Positions 47,261 through 59,396 of a DNA stretch of 64,000 nucleotides are shown in pieces; position 1 is the first letter of the stretch; every line of letters starts with the position of its first letter. This stretch comes from Utricularia gibba (taxonomy: Eukaryota > Streptophyta > Magnoliopsida > Lamiales > Lentibulariaceae), in contig NEEC01000023.1 in NCBI GenBank assembly GCA_002189035.1, positions 1 to 64,000 on the forward strand, read 5' to 3'. A program made the translations under genes and the position numbers. The notes under the pieces are model-generated. The model did not search any database and was not told where the DNA came from. It saw only the letters and a program-made list of their open reading frames with translations.

Positions 47261-48552
47261 CTAGTCATAGAGACGGCACTTTCCAGTTCCGTAACATATT
47301 GAGCATTCATCTTTCTCACCAGCAGCATGACTCAAGCAATAGCTGATTCTATCACTCACAACGTCCTGCGAGATAATTGATCAATAAGCCATTTTTTTTT
47401 TATTTGCATCGTTTGAGCCATTTAAGAAAGAAACGTGCAAACTTTAGTGGATCTACCATTGGAAAAAAGATAGGAAGACAACAACAAGGTAGTGAAGAAA
47501 GACGGATATCAAATAATGAACAATAATCTTACCACAAGAAGCTCGTGCGCACCAAGAGGTGCGGTGATGATATATGGTACACCTGGGTGTTCCTTGGCAG
47601 CTTCAGCTGTTAAAGAGGGAATATCCTGCAACAAACATCACGAGCTTAAAAATGTTTCAGACTGAGGGAGCGATAAACATGAAGAAAATTACGCAGAAAC
47701 ATCTCATATGCTGAACTTTGCCTGCTTCCAGTGTCTTCCAGGAGACAGGAAAAAAGGGCTCACAATAACACGAGTTGCCCCCTGTTGAACACATGAATCG
47801 AAAGCATGCTTGATAGAGGGATCAGCCAGTTCCTGGTTGTAGCACAAAAATGGTGTAATAATCTGGCAATGAAATCAAGTAAAGGAGCTTCTATTTAAAG
47901 CACAAGTTGAGGATGCATCACAAGATTATCCTATATTTTCATAATTTATACATATACACACTATCCAAACCCAAACATAACAATCAGCATCCAGTTTAAT
48001 ACAGTTTATTGCAAAAACTGAAAGAATGAAAATCAATTTCTCTGCACATCATTGCAATAATTTTTAAAAGAAAACAGAGGCCTTTTTGCAGCCCTTTCAG
48101 CTTATTATGATATGGAGCACTGATTTAGTTCTTTTATCATCTCACCATGTGAGCAGGCTCCACGATGGCATGTTTCGTTTTCTCCCTGAACATAATCACG
48201 AAATCATCTGCAGAAATAGCATCATAAGGAACCACAATCAACGAAGAAAAAACAAGAAAACCGTCATGATCAGAGCATACTAAGCATTAGGTTGGACTCT
48301 TTCCGGCGGGAACCGTGATCAACTATTATGATACCGTCACAACCATCAACCCATTAACAGCCTTCCTAAAAAAATCACCGCCCTTTTCCTTTCCAGTTGC
48401 CAAGCACAATCTGGATGAAAGATATTTGCCTTCTGAGGGACACCCACGAAACTTCAAGGTTTCGCAGCCTGGAGTTTTCCAGAACTTCGGCCCAATTGAG
48501 GAACTTCATTCCAAGTGAGATGAACACAGAAACGGAGGCAGAAAATTAGCAT
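47261..48552 (-). CDS. SIRB: Sirohydrochlorin ferrochelatase, chloroplastic (CbiX-type)
   Basis: Inserts Fe2+ into sirohydrochlorin to make siroheme, cofactor of nitrite and sulfite reductase in plastids. Exons in coding order: 48281 to about 48552, 48146-48207, 47722-47832, 47533-47625, 47261-47365. Conserved IIIVDHGSRRKESNLML, AIVEPAHMELADPSI, VSPFFLSPGRHW, DIPSLTAEAAKEHPG and TAPLGAHELLVDVVSDRI are present. The C-terminus has the plant Cys cluster (DECSICYGTGKC) that binds an iron-sulfur centre. The intron after 47722 starts GC (CAG|GCAAAG): GC-AG type. Exon 1 is broken: AVNGLMVV must join DGIIIVDHG one base out of phase near 48338 (an added G restores it), and the transit peptide frame also jumps near 48455. 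The ATG at 48552 is my best guess. The catalytic part looks whole. Confidence 0.88.
47626..47721 (-). other. GC-AG intron in SIRB
   Basis: The donor reads CAG|GCAAAG and the acceptor GTTGCAG|GAT. Using the nearest GT instead puts a TAA in frame within a few codons, whereas the GC donor joins GRHWKQ directly to DIPSLTAEAA as in homologues. Confidence 0.8.
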
Positions 48553-48794
48553 TCCCGTAAAAAAACAAAAAAGCAAACAACGTAGATCAAAATCCTCTTG
48601 AGGAAAAGTGAGGATACCAGCAAACACCGACTGGATACTTTCCAGAGATCATTTGGTTCAGCTTCACAACCTCTCCGCTTTCCCACCTTAGGCCTCGTTG
48701 CTCTAAAATCCAGACTGGAGGCCCATTAAAAGAAAATCCGGTAAATGGGCGCATATGTTTTTCAGAGACGAGCCCAGGGTCTATGCACAATCCA
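48553..48794. promoter_or_regulatory. Short bidirectional promoter region, SIRB / PSMG3
   Basis: The two start codons face away from each other with 242 bp between them (the SIRB start is tentative). GGCCCATT at 48720-48727 is a site II-type (TGGGCC) element, and a related TGGGCG lies near 48746. Site II motifs are common upstream of plant housekeeping and proteasome genes. An open frame on the minus strand across this interval resembles no protein. Confidence 0.5.
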
Positions 48795-50173
48795 ATGGAA
48801 GCATCGGACTCGGTGTTCCCGGTGCGCCATACCACGGCGTCGTTGGAGATTGAGGCAAGTTCCGATGATCCATTCTATTGATGGTCAAATACAACTTGGA
48901 AATGAGAATTCTCTGTAAATTTTCTTCTATTTGTGTTCGTAGTTGGAATGAATTTGTTGAGTTTATACTGTTGGGTGTACGCATGTTGCTGCTACCTGAA
49001 ATTCTTCTATAATTTGAAACATGAGGAATATCTGCTGTGCTCTGAATTGAGTTCTAGTTCTGAAACTCAGGGTCTGATTTTAATCATATACTGTAGAAGT
49101 AGAATGGGAGCAAACACTCCTTGGAGTTGATGGCTCAGATTTTCTATGCCTCATTCCATGTTTCTCATCGATAGCAGGGCCAGAAGACGGATATTGTCAT
49201 AAGCAGTTACCAGGATTATTTTCTCGTGAGTGTTGTTCATTTGGCTTTGCTTGTTATATTCGTGCACTGTCATTTCAGGACGGTTTTTACAGGTTATGGT
49301 GACTCAGATTGGATGCATGGGAACCGTACTGCATGCGAGGTGCTTTTTTTTGTTATGCATTTCAAAGAGGGTCACATATTTCCTGCTCACTTCTACCCTT
49401 TTTTGTTAGTGCATCTGGTTCTAGTGGTTAGTTATCTTCATTTTTTATACTGTTCTTTTGAATCCATATCATACATTGTATCTAATGTAGAAGAAGTATC
49501 CTAATTCGGCATACTGCACTGCAACTAGTTCTTGTTTATGGGTCGGCTTTGATATAGTCTTATCTGCATCCTCGATGATACTCCATTTGGAGTATTTCCC
49601 TTGCCTTTCAGCCTCTGCGTAGTCTTCCATGCCATGCAAAATGCAATTTTTCACGCTTTGGATTTTAGCTCATCAGCATTCTAGGAACGTGAAACTGTTT
49701 CTCTGTGTGAGATTTAATGATAAAATCTATAGGAAAGAGGAAGGCTTTTCTGTTCACCCAACCTTCAATGTCACCGTTGTGCTGGGTAAACGAGATGAGG
49801 TATCTTTTGTAGCCTTTTAAGTCAGTCTGCGCCTTTTGGAGATATTCATTTCAACTTAGTTGATGTCTTTGGGCAGCCAATGCTAGTTGCCTGTGCGCGG
49901 CAGTTAATTGAACACATCAGGTAGGGTGCTTGAAGCTTCCCCTTGTGTCTTCAAAAACTAACACCTTTTAAAACCCACGTTTCTGCAGTGGCTCTGGATC
50001 ATCAAGGGCCCTAGTGCTGTCGGTTGGTCTCAGAAACCATACAGCGGTATTCCTGCTGCAATGTTTCCGTACCCCGGCTCTGTGGTTCATGGTGCTGATG
50101 ATGTCTTTGTTTTCAGGGAACGCTGAAGGGCATTGTCTCAATTGTAAAAGACAAACTTGCGGAGGTGATTTGA
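48795..50173 (+). CDS. PSMG3: Proteasome assembly chaperone 3 (PAC3/PSMG3-like)
   Basis: Small cytosolic chaperone that, with PAC4, guides assembly of the alpha ring of the 20S proteasome. Exons are 48795-48854, 49178-49225, 49293-49339, 49733-49799, 49877-49920, 49989-50046 and 50117-50173, all in phase, giving 126 residues, the usual size. Readable conserved parts include FPVRHTTASLEIEGQKTDIVI, MVTQIGCMGTVLHARK, VLGKRDEPMLVACARQLIEHI, SRALVLSVGLRNH and GTLKGIVSIVKDKLAEVI. Intron 1 begins with GC in a perfect AG|GCAAGT context and ends CAG, so it is a GC-AG intron. The first exon ends at Glu, and the second begins GQKTD as in homologues. Divergent to SIRB across 242 bp. Intact. Confidence 0.9.
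48855..49177 (+). other. GC-AG intron in PSMG3
   Basis: The donor is GAG|GCAAGT, the optimal consensus for GC-AG introns, and the acceptor is ATAGCAG|GGC. The next GT downstream would put the following exon in the wrong frame. Confidence 0.82.
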
Positions 50174-50852
50174 TTCGGTGGCAACACCTCTGTAATCAAA
50201 ATTGTGTAGTTCCTTTGTTAAAGAAACTATTTTCCCATCGGCAGGCCGCCTCAACTGACAGTGTGTGAAAACATTTTTTGGGACAAAAAAAGCAATGTAG
50301 TTCAAACCATGTTTTAAATCATTTCAAATGTATAGGATGTTTTTAGTAAAATTAGTCTCACTATGCTAATCTTCATCCCTATTATTTGAAAACTAGGTGT
50401 AACTGTGCAGTTCTGTCAGCCCAGTCTATTTGCTCTTTAGAAACAACTTTCTGTGGAGGAGTCAGCAAAATAACTTACACATTAGAGGATGAGTTGAGTA
50501 CACAGCGAAGGAATGCAAACAAAAGAGATCAGGCATCGGGGAGTGGACTGCGCCTGGGCACGTTATACTCCAGAGGAATCCGCTGAGGCATTAAGCCATC
50601 TTTCCAGCTGCCAGAAGAATACAAACAATCACCTTAACCCACAGAAACTGCTGTAAGCATTATGATGGATTCTTATAGTCTTTGTTTCCCATATCAGATC
50701 AGATCAACCGCAAAACATGATCCAATATTAAACTCATCAGACCGCATGATCTCTTTTTTAATGAATTAAGCAGACACACTGCACAAGCACCCGACCCCGG
50801 AATTAAGTTAATATTGTGATTTCCCTTCCTTTACTAGTCTTTTGAAGTTCCA
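50174..50852. other. Convergent 3' ends of PSMG3 and the STE20-type kinase
   Basis: 679 bp between stop codons. Contains small frames without family resemblance and should hold both 3' UTRs. No repeat or RNA gene seen. Confidence 0.5.
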
Positions 50853-53800
50853 CTACTTGTGTTCCCTGAACAAGGGAGATGATTCACATACCTGGGCATT
50901 CTTAGCCTTGAGTCGTTGTAATTCTTCCACGAGACTGCCGATCCTGAAATTTGAATTACTTCAGGAAAATTTTTAAAAGGCTGGATTTTGTAATATGGAA
51001 ATACCTTTGTTGTATCTGAAAGACCTGGCTCTGCAACTCTCGCTCCCTGACGGAAGGAATCATCTGGTGACAGGGAGAGTTAACAATACTAAAACCATAG
51101 TTCTAAGAATCAACAAAATCCTATCCCTATGGTTCAAATTCTTCTACCTGTGAATGCTCATTGGTTCCTCCCTCCAACTCATTTGACAAACCTGCAAAGG
51201 GCGGCTAGTAAGGCAAAACCAGCATAGCTCTAGATGGGATTTCCAATAACTGACGAGTAAAATAGACTGGCTTGCCTGAGGTTCGCTCCACAAGTTTCAT
51301 CAAGTTATGTATAGCTTCCTAAAAGATCAATCAGCAAACCAAATCAGCAACAAACCAAAAAATGAAATAGAATTAACTTAGCGCTGGAGGTTGATCTTAG
51401 CTTACTCTTTGCATAGTGTTCTGCTGAAGCAAATATTGCAGTGATGGGAGAAAGGAAACAGATGAAAGGGTTGATGCCACTTGGGTCGTTGAACCACCAG
51501 AATGTACGTGAGACACACCAACCTTAGTAGAAACAAACAAATGCAGTATTTAAAAGTGTCAGTGCTTGAAAATGGGACCGGTTTGCAGAAGAATCGAAAT
51601 TGAGAATAAATAGAAAAATAAAAACTTGATAAATATAACTGGCTGGTGTAATACAATGTTTGGTACTCCAACTGAGTGCAAAATGCGGAGTCTAATGCAT
51701 TGAAAGCCAGAATAATAGACATCAGCAGCTACCTTGGAAGTAACATCTGCTGAAGTAACTTTAAAACGTCCTCTGTATTTAACAGAACCCTCCAAAGCAT
51801 CTTCCCCTATGTAACAATCCAGCAGAGCACATCGAAGTTAATCCCAATTATAGGAGGGAAAAGCTGGTACTGAAGTCTTTAAAATATTACTCAATGTAGG
51901 ACTGCTGAAGTCTTTCCTCAGGCGCTGCTGCGTTGGACCATAGCTCTTCTCTTTCGATGCTCTTGGTTGCAAGTAATCTCTTCACACAAATAATTTTCAA
52001 AAAAACAATCAGGCTATCAAAAAAATGGAAGAAAGTTGGGGAGAGAATCTCCAAACAGAACTGCATGCACAATATTTTAAGATGGAAATCAACACAATGA
52101 CTTGACAGAGATGTAAGGAATAAAAAATCACATAATCCAACAGTTCCTCCAATTAATTTAATTAACATTACGTTCGAATGCTGAAAATTTACCTCTCTTC
52201 ATCACCAACAAGATTTTTAGAGGCCAAATCACCCTCATGAAGTAGCAACCCACTTGGAGACTTCTGGATACCCACTGTGAGCACAGGACCAATTCGCCCG
52301 TAGTCTCCATCACACTCTCTTCCTAATCCTCCATCCAAAGGAATAGCCTCTGACTGATGAAGACTACCTTGATCAGGATCTGATTCAACAGAATCTTTTG
52401 AACTGGAAATATGAGTATCATCCCCATGCATATCGAAACAACTCCTGTAGATTCATCATCTTTATTTTAGACTGTTTCACATTTATAAAAGAATTCCCAA
52501 GGTTCCTCTAGCTTTGATACTGCACTAAAGATGAAAAGGAGCTTTTTTTTGAAAGTAAGGTAGCAAATACGAGTCCAGTAGGTAAGGAAAAAGGCTAAAA
52601 TAGGATTTTTTATCTTTCGGATCAGAAATATGACCACTCTCTCCAATCAAACTCTGTGCGCGACCAATCATAGCACAATTTAGTTAGATCGAAAATACAT
52701 GAACTTGACACTAACGTACACAACATAAACGTATAGAATGAAATTCAAGATACTTTAAACGTATTGAATAAATATATAATAATGGATACGTAAAATCCAA
52801 AGCAAGGAAAAACAAGGACCATATATCACTGACATACTTGAGAGCCTGGAGAGGTTTCACTGGAAATGCAGCGAGTGAGACATCCAAACCGGTGATGCTA
52901 TCCATATCATTCTGAAAAAGTTCAAAACGTATAGGTGGACTTCAGAAATGAAAACCCATGGAAGAGTTTTAACTCTCAGAATCCACAAGGCAATGGACGC
53001 ATATACTGGAAATGCACTACACGCTACATATTTTATGTGTTGTGTGTGCGGCCAAATCATACTTCCATCTGGAATGTAGCATTATCATGATCACCCTGAT
53101 TTGCATAGAGACTTTCAACTGGTAGACTAGTGCGACCCTGCGTATCCTCATGCTTTAGGATCACCTTTGAATCTTCTGAGTTGTCAATAGGATCATCCTG
53201 AATCTTCAAGAACAAAGGGACAGAATTAAGGTAGTTTTACATGACAGAAATTTGATCATTGAAATCGCATACAAATGCAGCTTGACTCTTCAGATCTTCA
53301 AGATTGAAGTTCCATGCACTGATCCCTCGAATGTACTCCTTCTACATAATAGAAATTACATCACAAGGGTCAATTCTCAGTAATGATTACATCCCATAGA
53401 ATAGTAAATCAGCGGATCTTTTTCAAATTACTTTGAGTTCACTAATATGAGAAATCATGGAAAAGGAAGGTACTCAAAAATGTTCAATGAAGTTAAACAT
53501 ATGGGGTATCCTTAATTCCATTCATATTTCTATTCACTAGAGGGGATGGTTCTTTTATTTAAATGGAACTCGTGACTTCCATGAAAACCTACTTGCGACA
53601 AATGCTCCTTATCCTCATATGATGCTTTTTGTACAAGAAAATCTGCTTCTTTAGCCTGCAGATACAGATTCAATAGAAATAAAACGTGGCAGTCATTTCT
53701 ACGGAAGCATAAATAGGAAATATTGATTAACAGGTGAGTACGAGACCTTGACCATCCTAAAACGTTCACCTAGTTGAGGAATACCATTAAGGATAGATTG

Positions 53801-55398
53801 TGATAAATAATAACTTGAACGAGCATATTTAAAGAATGGGTGCTTCAAGAGTTTTTCTGCGCTTGGACGTTTTTTAGGGTCCTTCACCAAGCAAGCAGCA
53901 ACCATTTCTTTAAACGCCTGCAAATTTTCTTTGTCAGAAATAATAAGGGAGCACAAAATTTTGTAGATGAGACCTTTGAGAATCTCTTGTCTCTCTCATA
54001 GTCCAGCCCAGGTGGTGCATTTTGAAGGGTCATTAGGAGAACCTGCAATTGCTTAAAATCAGCGGCTTCAATGATATTCCTGAATGTGCAGTTACCAATG
54101 CAGGGATAATGAAAAAAACATCATTTACAACCTTCATTGGAGGGTACTTGGAAAATGGTGCATGTCCATGAGCAAGTTCAAGGGCTGTGATGCCAAATGA
54201 CCAGATGTCTACTCTGTTGAAGCCAAAAGGTTGGATTAAAAGGGGAATAACATGTGTCGCAAGAAACAATGGAGTAGCTGGCACCTACTTGAAATCATAT
54301 CCATGCAATTGCTGCATGACCTCAGGAGCCATCCTTGAATAACAGAATATTTTAATGACACAGAAAAAAGGAAACTGTTTTAATAGCGAACTGTATCGTA
54401 CAATTGCCTTGCTACTCAGAAAATTACCAGCAAGGTGTTCCAACAAAAGTATTCCTTGAACGCTGGCGATCACCACCATCAAACATGGCAGCAGCTACTC
54501 CAAAATCTGCTAATTTGACGGAACCATCGGAATCAATCAGAATATTCCCGGCCTGCACAAAGTCACATTAAATGATCACATCTAACGTGGGATGGCCACA
54601 TGAAAGCCGAAGTAGCAAGGAAAAGCTACAGTTGTGAAAAGGAGTTCGATGTAAGAAGTTCAATCAATGTCCAATTTGACAGAGATAGTGAAGCATTAAG
54701 AGTGTTAGCTTAATACGCTAAATCCTAAACTCCAGATTAATACTCCAAATACTGGAAAGGGAAAAAAGAATCTAAACATTAGACTTAATCAATTCTTACC
54801 TTAACATCTCTATGGATATGTCCTTGGGCATGGAGATACACCAGCGCTTTAAGAACATCACGTAATAATGTAGCAATAACAGGCTCCTCAAAACCATCTG
54901 GATACATTGATTTCATTATATGTAGGCAAGATCCCCCAGCCATGAATGGCATGACCACCCAAAGATTATATCCAACTGTGAAGGCGCAATGAGCTCGCAG
55001 CAAATTTGGATGTTCAATTAAAATCATTGTCTGCACCTCCCGCCGGATTCCATCCTTTTGAATCATTAAACCATTAGTAAAACACCAAATGTAATGAAAG
55101 TATAAGTGACAAGATAGGGAAAATGTCCCTGTTAACAAATCATGAGACTGGAAGAGGAGATAACCACTCTTCCGCATGTCCGCAAAGCTAGCCTTAAATG
55201 AATGATGAATATCAAGGAAACACATCATACCATGTCATTATTGCACTTCTCAAGATCTAAAACCTTGATCGCAACAATCTGCTTATGAGGTATGCAGAGA
55301 GCTCTGTACACAGTTGCACTCACACCTTCTCCAATTTCCTCATACAATTCATAATCATCAAAAGTAAGTGGGAATTTCTTCTGTGGTTCCTGACCCAT
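50853..55398 (-). CDS. STE20/SPS1-related (GCK, fray/OSR1-like) kinase, BLUS1 family
   Basis: Ser/Thr kinase of the plant group that includes BLUS1. Exons in coding order: 55231-55398, 54800-55054, 54428-54552, 54289-54333, 54132-54213, 53974-54042, 53747-53917, 53593-53655, 53273-53341, 53063-53203, 52838-52911, 52193-52444, 51891-51977, 51733-51806, 51406-51522, 51276-51318, 51148-51191, 51005-51063, 50853-50943; about 676 residues. The kinase domain (about 16-276) has [39 protein letters not shown] and FVGTPCWMAPEV, all catalytic residues present. A long regulatory tail includes [16 protein letters not shown] and ends in a short coiled coil ([32 protein letters not shown]). The 51276 donor is GC. 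Exons 13 and 14 do not join in frame at GGGG 51804-51807. The last exon is read through a possible donor at CAG|GTATGT, so the C-terminus is uncertain. Confidence 0.9.
51192..51275 (-). other. GC-AG intron in the STE20-type kinase gene
   Basis: The donor is TCAG|GCAAGC and the acceptor TTTGCAG|GTT. Phase 1 joining gives TSGLSNEL across the junction; no GT donor nearby keeps the frame. Confidence 0.75.
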
Positions 55399-57213
55399 GA
55401 TTTACTTCTGCATGTGCTTCAACTGTTTATGTCTTACTGCAGTTGTGAATATCAACAGCCAACTGGAAAATTCATATGATAGCTCCTCACCACACCAAAA
55501 AAATGTGGCAACGCACATGGACGCAAGTATCTATGCTGCACTTTCAATATAATAGAAAAGACCCCACCCGGTGACCTTTGGTTATCTCAATGCAGGAGTT
55601 TCAGAATGGCTGTAAAAGAAATGGTATCCATGTATTTCAGCAATTCCAATGCAACTAGTCAAATCCCTATAAGACACCAAAAACTAATCGCAGGAATGAA
55701 AATACACAAACCAACTAATTGCAAACTAAACATTCAAGAAGCCTAGATTTCTAACACAGGCACAAAATCATTCAAGAGAAACATTGATTCGGTCATTACG
55801 AGCTCGTCTTCAAAACTAAACACTTTGGAATACCCCAGAACTCAAAGTCTATTAGATTCGATACCTGCACACGAGTCATGCCTGGAAAAGTTCCCCAGGA
55901 TACAGTAAGTTAGAATTTCCGCTCCGGAGAAAAAAAAAGACGGTGCAAATGATTGGAGGAATGAGTGACGCCGTTCATACGGCGGTGACGTGAGGAAATT
56001 CTCCGCGACAGAACTGGTGGGCCAACAAAAGAACATAAAATTCGCACTGTTGGCGTGAGAGACAAATCGGAGATTTACTTGGATGATTCCCCAGTAGCTT
56101 TCAAGATGTATACACTTTCACAAACATTCAATGCAAAGCTTCCTCTTTTCTCCTGCTCGGAAGGAGACAAAGAAAAAATTGAGGGCAATTCCGGAGGGAA
56201 GGATGAGGATGAACGGCCGTGGCGCAAAACTCCAAAACTGGAAGGGATTCCTAGAAATGAAAGGCAACGGCAACGGCAACGGTAAAAAGTCGTAGATCGT
56301 GAGCAAGAAAGAGCTGATGTCAAAGAAGGAAGGAAATTCAGTAGTTGCTAAAAAATAAAATGAAGGCAACAGCTGTCATACGTTCATGAAATCCAGTAGG
56401 GTACTGCCATGTGGCAGTGGGTCCCACTTATAATCAGAAGGTTGACCGTTGACCTGCGTCCCCCCAAAGAACTTGTTCATTTGAGTTTTGCATCCAAATT
56501 TTTCTAATGGGGATTAAGACATTAAAAAATTATAATATTTTAATATTCAATTAAAAAATATATATATAACTGATATAAAATACATATATTCAATTTAAAA
56601 ATAGTGTAAATTAACTGATATATATTCGGGTTTGGGTAACCCGACTGGTCTCCTACATAAAGGTAACTCGCCCTCGCCCACTGCCAGACGAAACCCTCGT
56701 TCCGTGGGAGGTTCACGATCACAGCGTAAGACCATCGTTTTCGCGAATCTAATTTCTTGGATTTGAAGATGTTTTCTCTGGCGAAGATTTCTATTTCGAT
56801 TTTCTGCTTTAGCGTGGATTTTCGCCGGGCTTAATGACCGGTGCGGTTTTTGGTGTATGAATCAATGGATTGGATCCAGATTTCGACGATTTGTAAAAAA
56901 CTCGTTTCTAGATCCATTTTAGGATGTTCATATTGTTTCGGGCATTTGTTTCCCTTCTCTAGGCCAATTATTGTATCGCAGGCTATGCCGTGGTTTTGAG
57001 ACGTTTCTGGTTTTCAGGTGTAGGCTTCCCATGTGTTTCTTGTTATTCGTGATGAGTAGTATTTTTGGATTTTTAGTCAAGGTCATTTTTTTTGTGTAGG
57101 AGATAGATTGTATGGCATATAGCGTGTGAGCAGGTCCATCCGTGTGGACTTGTTCCTTGATTCTATTTTTTATCTCAAGTATTTCTGGATATACAAAATT
57201 TTCAGGGTATAAA
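55399..57213. other. Divergent upstream regions of the STE20-type kinase and the 81-residue gene
   Basis: 55399-56060 should be leader and promoter of the kinase gene, possibly with a leader intron. 56040-56330 is a balanced block with a short cggcaa repeat (about 56264-56282). 56510-56620 is AT-rich. 56640 to 57213 is leader of the plus-strand gene: a donor-like acagc|gtaaga at about 56725 and the acceptor ttttcag just before 57206 suggest a leader intron of about 480 bp. No other gene seen. Confidence 0.5.
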
Positions 57214-57535
57214 ATGGCTCCTGTTAAATACATCATCCCAAGTGTTGTTGCATCTTTTGCCTTTGCTTATGTGGTTGAGTATTATGTTTCGGAGAGAAAG
57301 ATCCTTGGAGGTGAGTCTTAAGTTCACTTAATTCTGTCTGGTATTGTGCTTTGTTTCCAACTTTTCATGATTGGCTTTGGCTGTAGGCACTACTCCACGG
57401 ACTGTTATAGGTAATGAATGGGGGCAAGAGACAGACAAAAAGCTCCAGGCCTGGCCTCGCACTGCTGGTCCTCCCGTGGTCATGAACCCTATCAGCCGCC
57501 AGAATTTCATTGTCAAACCCACCGCTGATGAATAA
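57214..57535 (+). CDS. Small conserved plant protein with one N-terminal membrane helix (possible mitochondrial inner-membrane protein)
   Basis: Exons 57214-57310 and 57387-57535 join in phase 1 to 81 residues. A hydrophobic helix occupies about residues 7-24 (IIPSVVASFAFAYVVEYY), followed by GGTTPRTVIGNEWGQETDKKLQAWPRTAGPPVVMNPISRQ-type sequence, a pattern I associate with a conserved short plant family. From memory some such proteins are found with mitochondrial complex I or ATP synthase preparations, but I cannot assign a name with confidence. The PISRQNFIVK end is strongly conserved in that family. The leader probably contains an intron ending at the AG eight bases upstream of the start codon. 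No frame problem. Confidence 0.82.
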
Positions 57536-58388
57536 GAGCGTAATGGAGCTTGATCCCGAGCTGATACACAAGCAATGCAAATTCCTGGAGCCATGCCTGG
57601 TTTACTCTTTCGCCTCCACATAAGTGATTTGACTTTTTTTTGGGGTACTCTGCAAGAAATAAGAGGTTTATGGATTGCGCGACAATCACTGAACATGAAT
57701 AATCAACTGCCTAGACCACTGTTTATGGTATCCTTGACTTGTTGTTTCCCATGGTCATTTTAACGTTAATATTTGGCTGTTTGTGAGCTTTTTCATTTCA
57801 CTGGTGTGCCCTTGTCGACAAACATAAGTGAAGAACAGAGAGGAGACTATGCCTGCCATCTTGAAGAACAGCACGGTTTGATTGAGAGGACTTGTAGGTA
57901 AGTTTTCCATTATGCTCCATGTCTGGGAAACTGTGCGTAGAATGTCAGCAACTGGGATTCATTCTATCATGAGCAATAAAATGGTACATTAGTCTTTCTC
58001 CCATAGAACCAGGAGAACATCTTTCAATGACATTGGTAGTTCTCCATATCCATATGTCCAATACCCCAGTGAGATTGGGTGGTCTTATATGTAAGATGGG
58101 ATCTAGTGTTAGGATCCCATATTAGTTATGAAAAGAAAAGGAGATGTACGTAATAGGATCTTTCTGATCTTATTTAGAGATTTTTTTTTCGAAATGAAAA
58201 AACGTAAAAAATGTGATGATTGAATGTTATTTGATATCAAAAATAAAATCCGGGTATGTCTCAATGTGGATACAGTGGATTATGTATCATATACGATAAA
58301 CGCAGGTGGTAACATCTGATATGAGAGTCAAAATGCGGTATGTATCAATAGTGACACTGAGTTACCCCATCATAAGAAGATGACACTG
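57536..58388. other. Convergent 3' ends of the 81-residue gene and PPD6
   Basis: 853 bp without a gene. The first part should be 3' UTR of the plus-strand gene. 58100-58300 is AT-rich and the last part is PPD6 3' UTR. Short frames match nothing. Confidence 0.5.
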
Positions 58389-59396
58389 TCACACTTGGAA
58401 TGAATCAAGAATCGCTTCCAACACCTTCTCTGACGACTGCCACTGCTTATCGGTGGCGCTAGCCACGAACAGGACGACGGTGCTTCCTTTCACGGTCGCC
58501 TTGGCCAGATTGTGCGATCCCGTAAGCGCATACGGGGTCTCCAGTACGTACTTGTAGTACTGCATTCACTCAAACAAGTAAATAAACAGCACGCACCAGC
58601 AAGGCATTCTGCATCTTATCATCTTACCATCTGATCACCCTGCTGCTCGACAGACGTCTGGAGGAGCTCATCGGGGTCGAATGTGTTTCCGGTGACGAAG
58701 GGGCCGAGGGAAGCGATGACTTTATCCGGTGTGCCGATGTCTTGGATAGTGGCGTTAGGCTTGTTGGTCAGGCGGATCAAGGGAGAGGCGACCACTTGAA
58801 TGTTGCCTTGCTTTTCATCTTGGAACTTGACTTCCACCCATGGCTCCGCACACTTTGGCTGGCAGTAGTTTCCTGAGAGGATGTTGGCTACCCTCATTTG
58901 CTTCCATGTCGGAGGAAGCATGAACTTGTAGGGCTGCACATTCCCTGCACTGCAACTCCCAAATCAGTAATGAACATCTACAAACATGATGAATTTCGCT
59001 AACTCTGATGCCCATACGCAGAAGCAGCAATCACAGATCACTAATATGTGAACAAAGAATGGAGATGCAGCTTTTTTTTTTTTGGCTTTGATTACCGGCG
59101 CGAAGAGCAGGGGTGTCGTTGGGAGTGGCGGTGAAGAGGACGAAGGAGGGGTCGATTGGCGATGGCGGTAGGTAGGAGCCGACTTCCACCTCCCTCGAAT
59201 TTGCCGATGAAGGAAACGAAGCAAGCAGCGGAAGGACGAGGAGTCCATTCAAGAATTCTCTCCTACAGTTACTAGTAACCGCGCTCCGGTGGGTCGTCTT
59301 CTCGGCGGCAGCTTGTTGACGGAGCGGAGGAGGAGAGATGGAGGATCGAATCGAGGATACGACGAGGGAGGGGAAGGAAAACGCCATGGACGCCAT
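58389..59396 (-). CDS. PPD6: PsbP-domain protein 6, thylakoid lumen
   Basis: Lumenal PsbP-fold protein of the photosynthetic apparatus; the Arabidopsis protein is a lumen thioredoxin target. Exons in coding order 59096-59396, 58628-58944 and 58389-58559, in phase, 262 residues, the length I recall for Arabidopsis. The bipartite transit peptide has a Ser/Arg-rich stromal part, then the twin-arginine signal NCRREFLNGLLVLPLLASFPSSANS, so Tat import is expected. The mature region has REVEVGSYLPPSP, GNVQPYKFMLPPTWKQ, NYCQPKCAEPW (the Cys pair known to form a redox disulfide), VASPLIRLTNKPNAT and LDSFQV at the end. The 5' leader holds a perfect hairpin 7 nt before the start codon. I-box and G-box motifs lie upstream. 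Intact. Confidence 0.95.

Noticed and set aside
48587-48835. 82-codon minus-strand frame between SIRB and PSMG3
   Set aside because: Overlaps PSMG3 exon 1 and the shared promoter; it does not join SIRB exons in a family-like way.
56264-56282. Short cggcaa repeat as a functional element
   Set aside because: Only three copies; a minor microsatellite.
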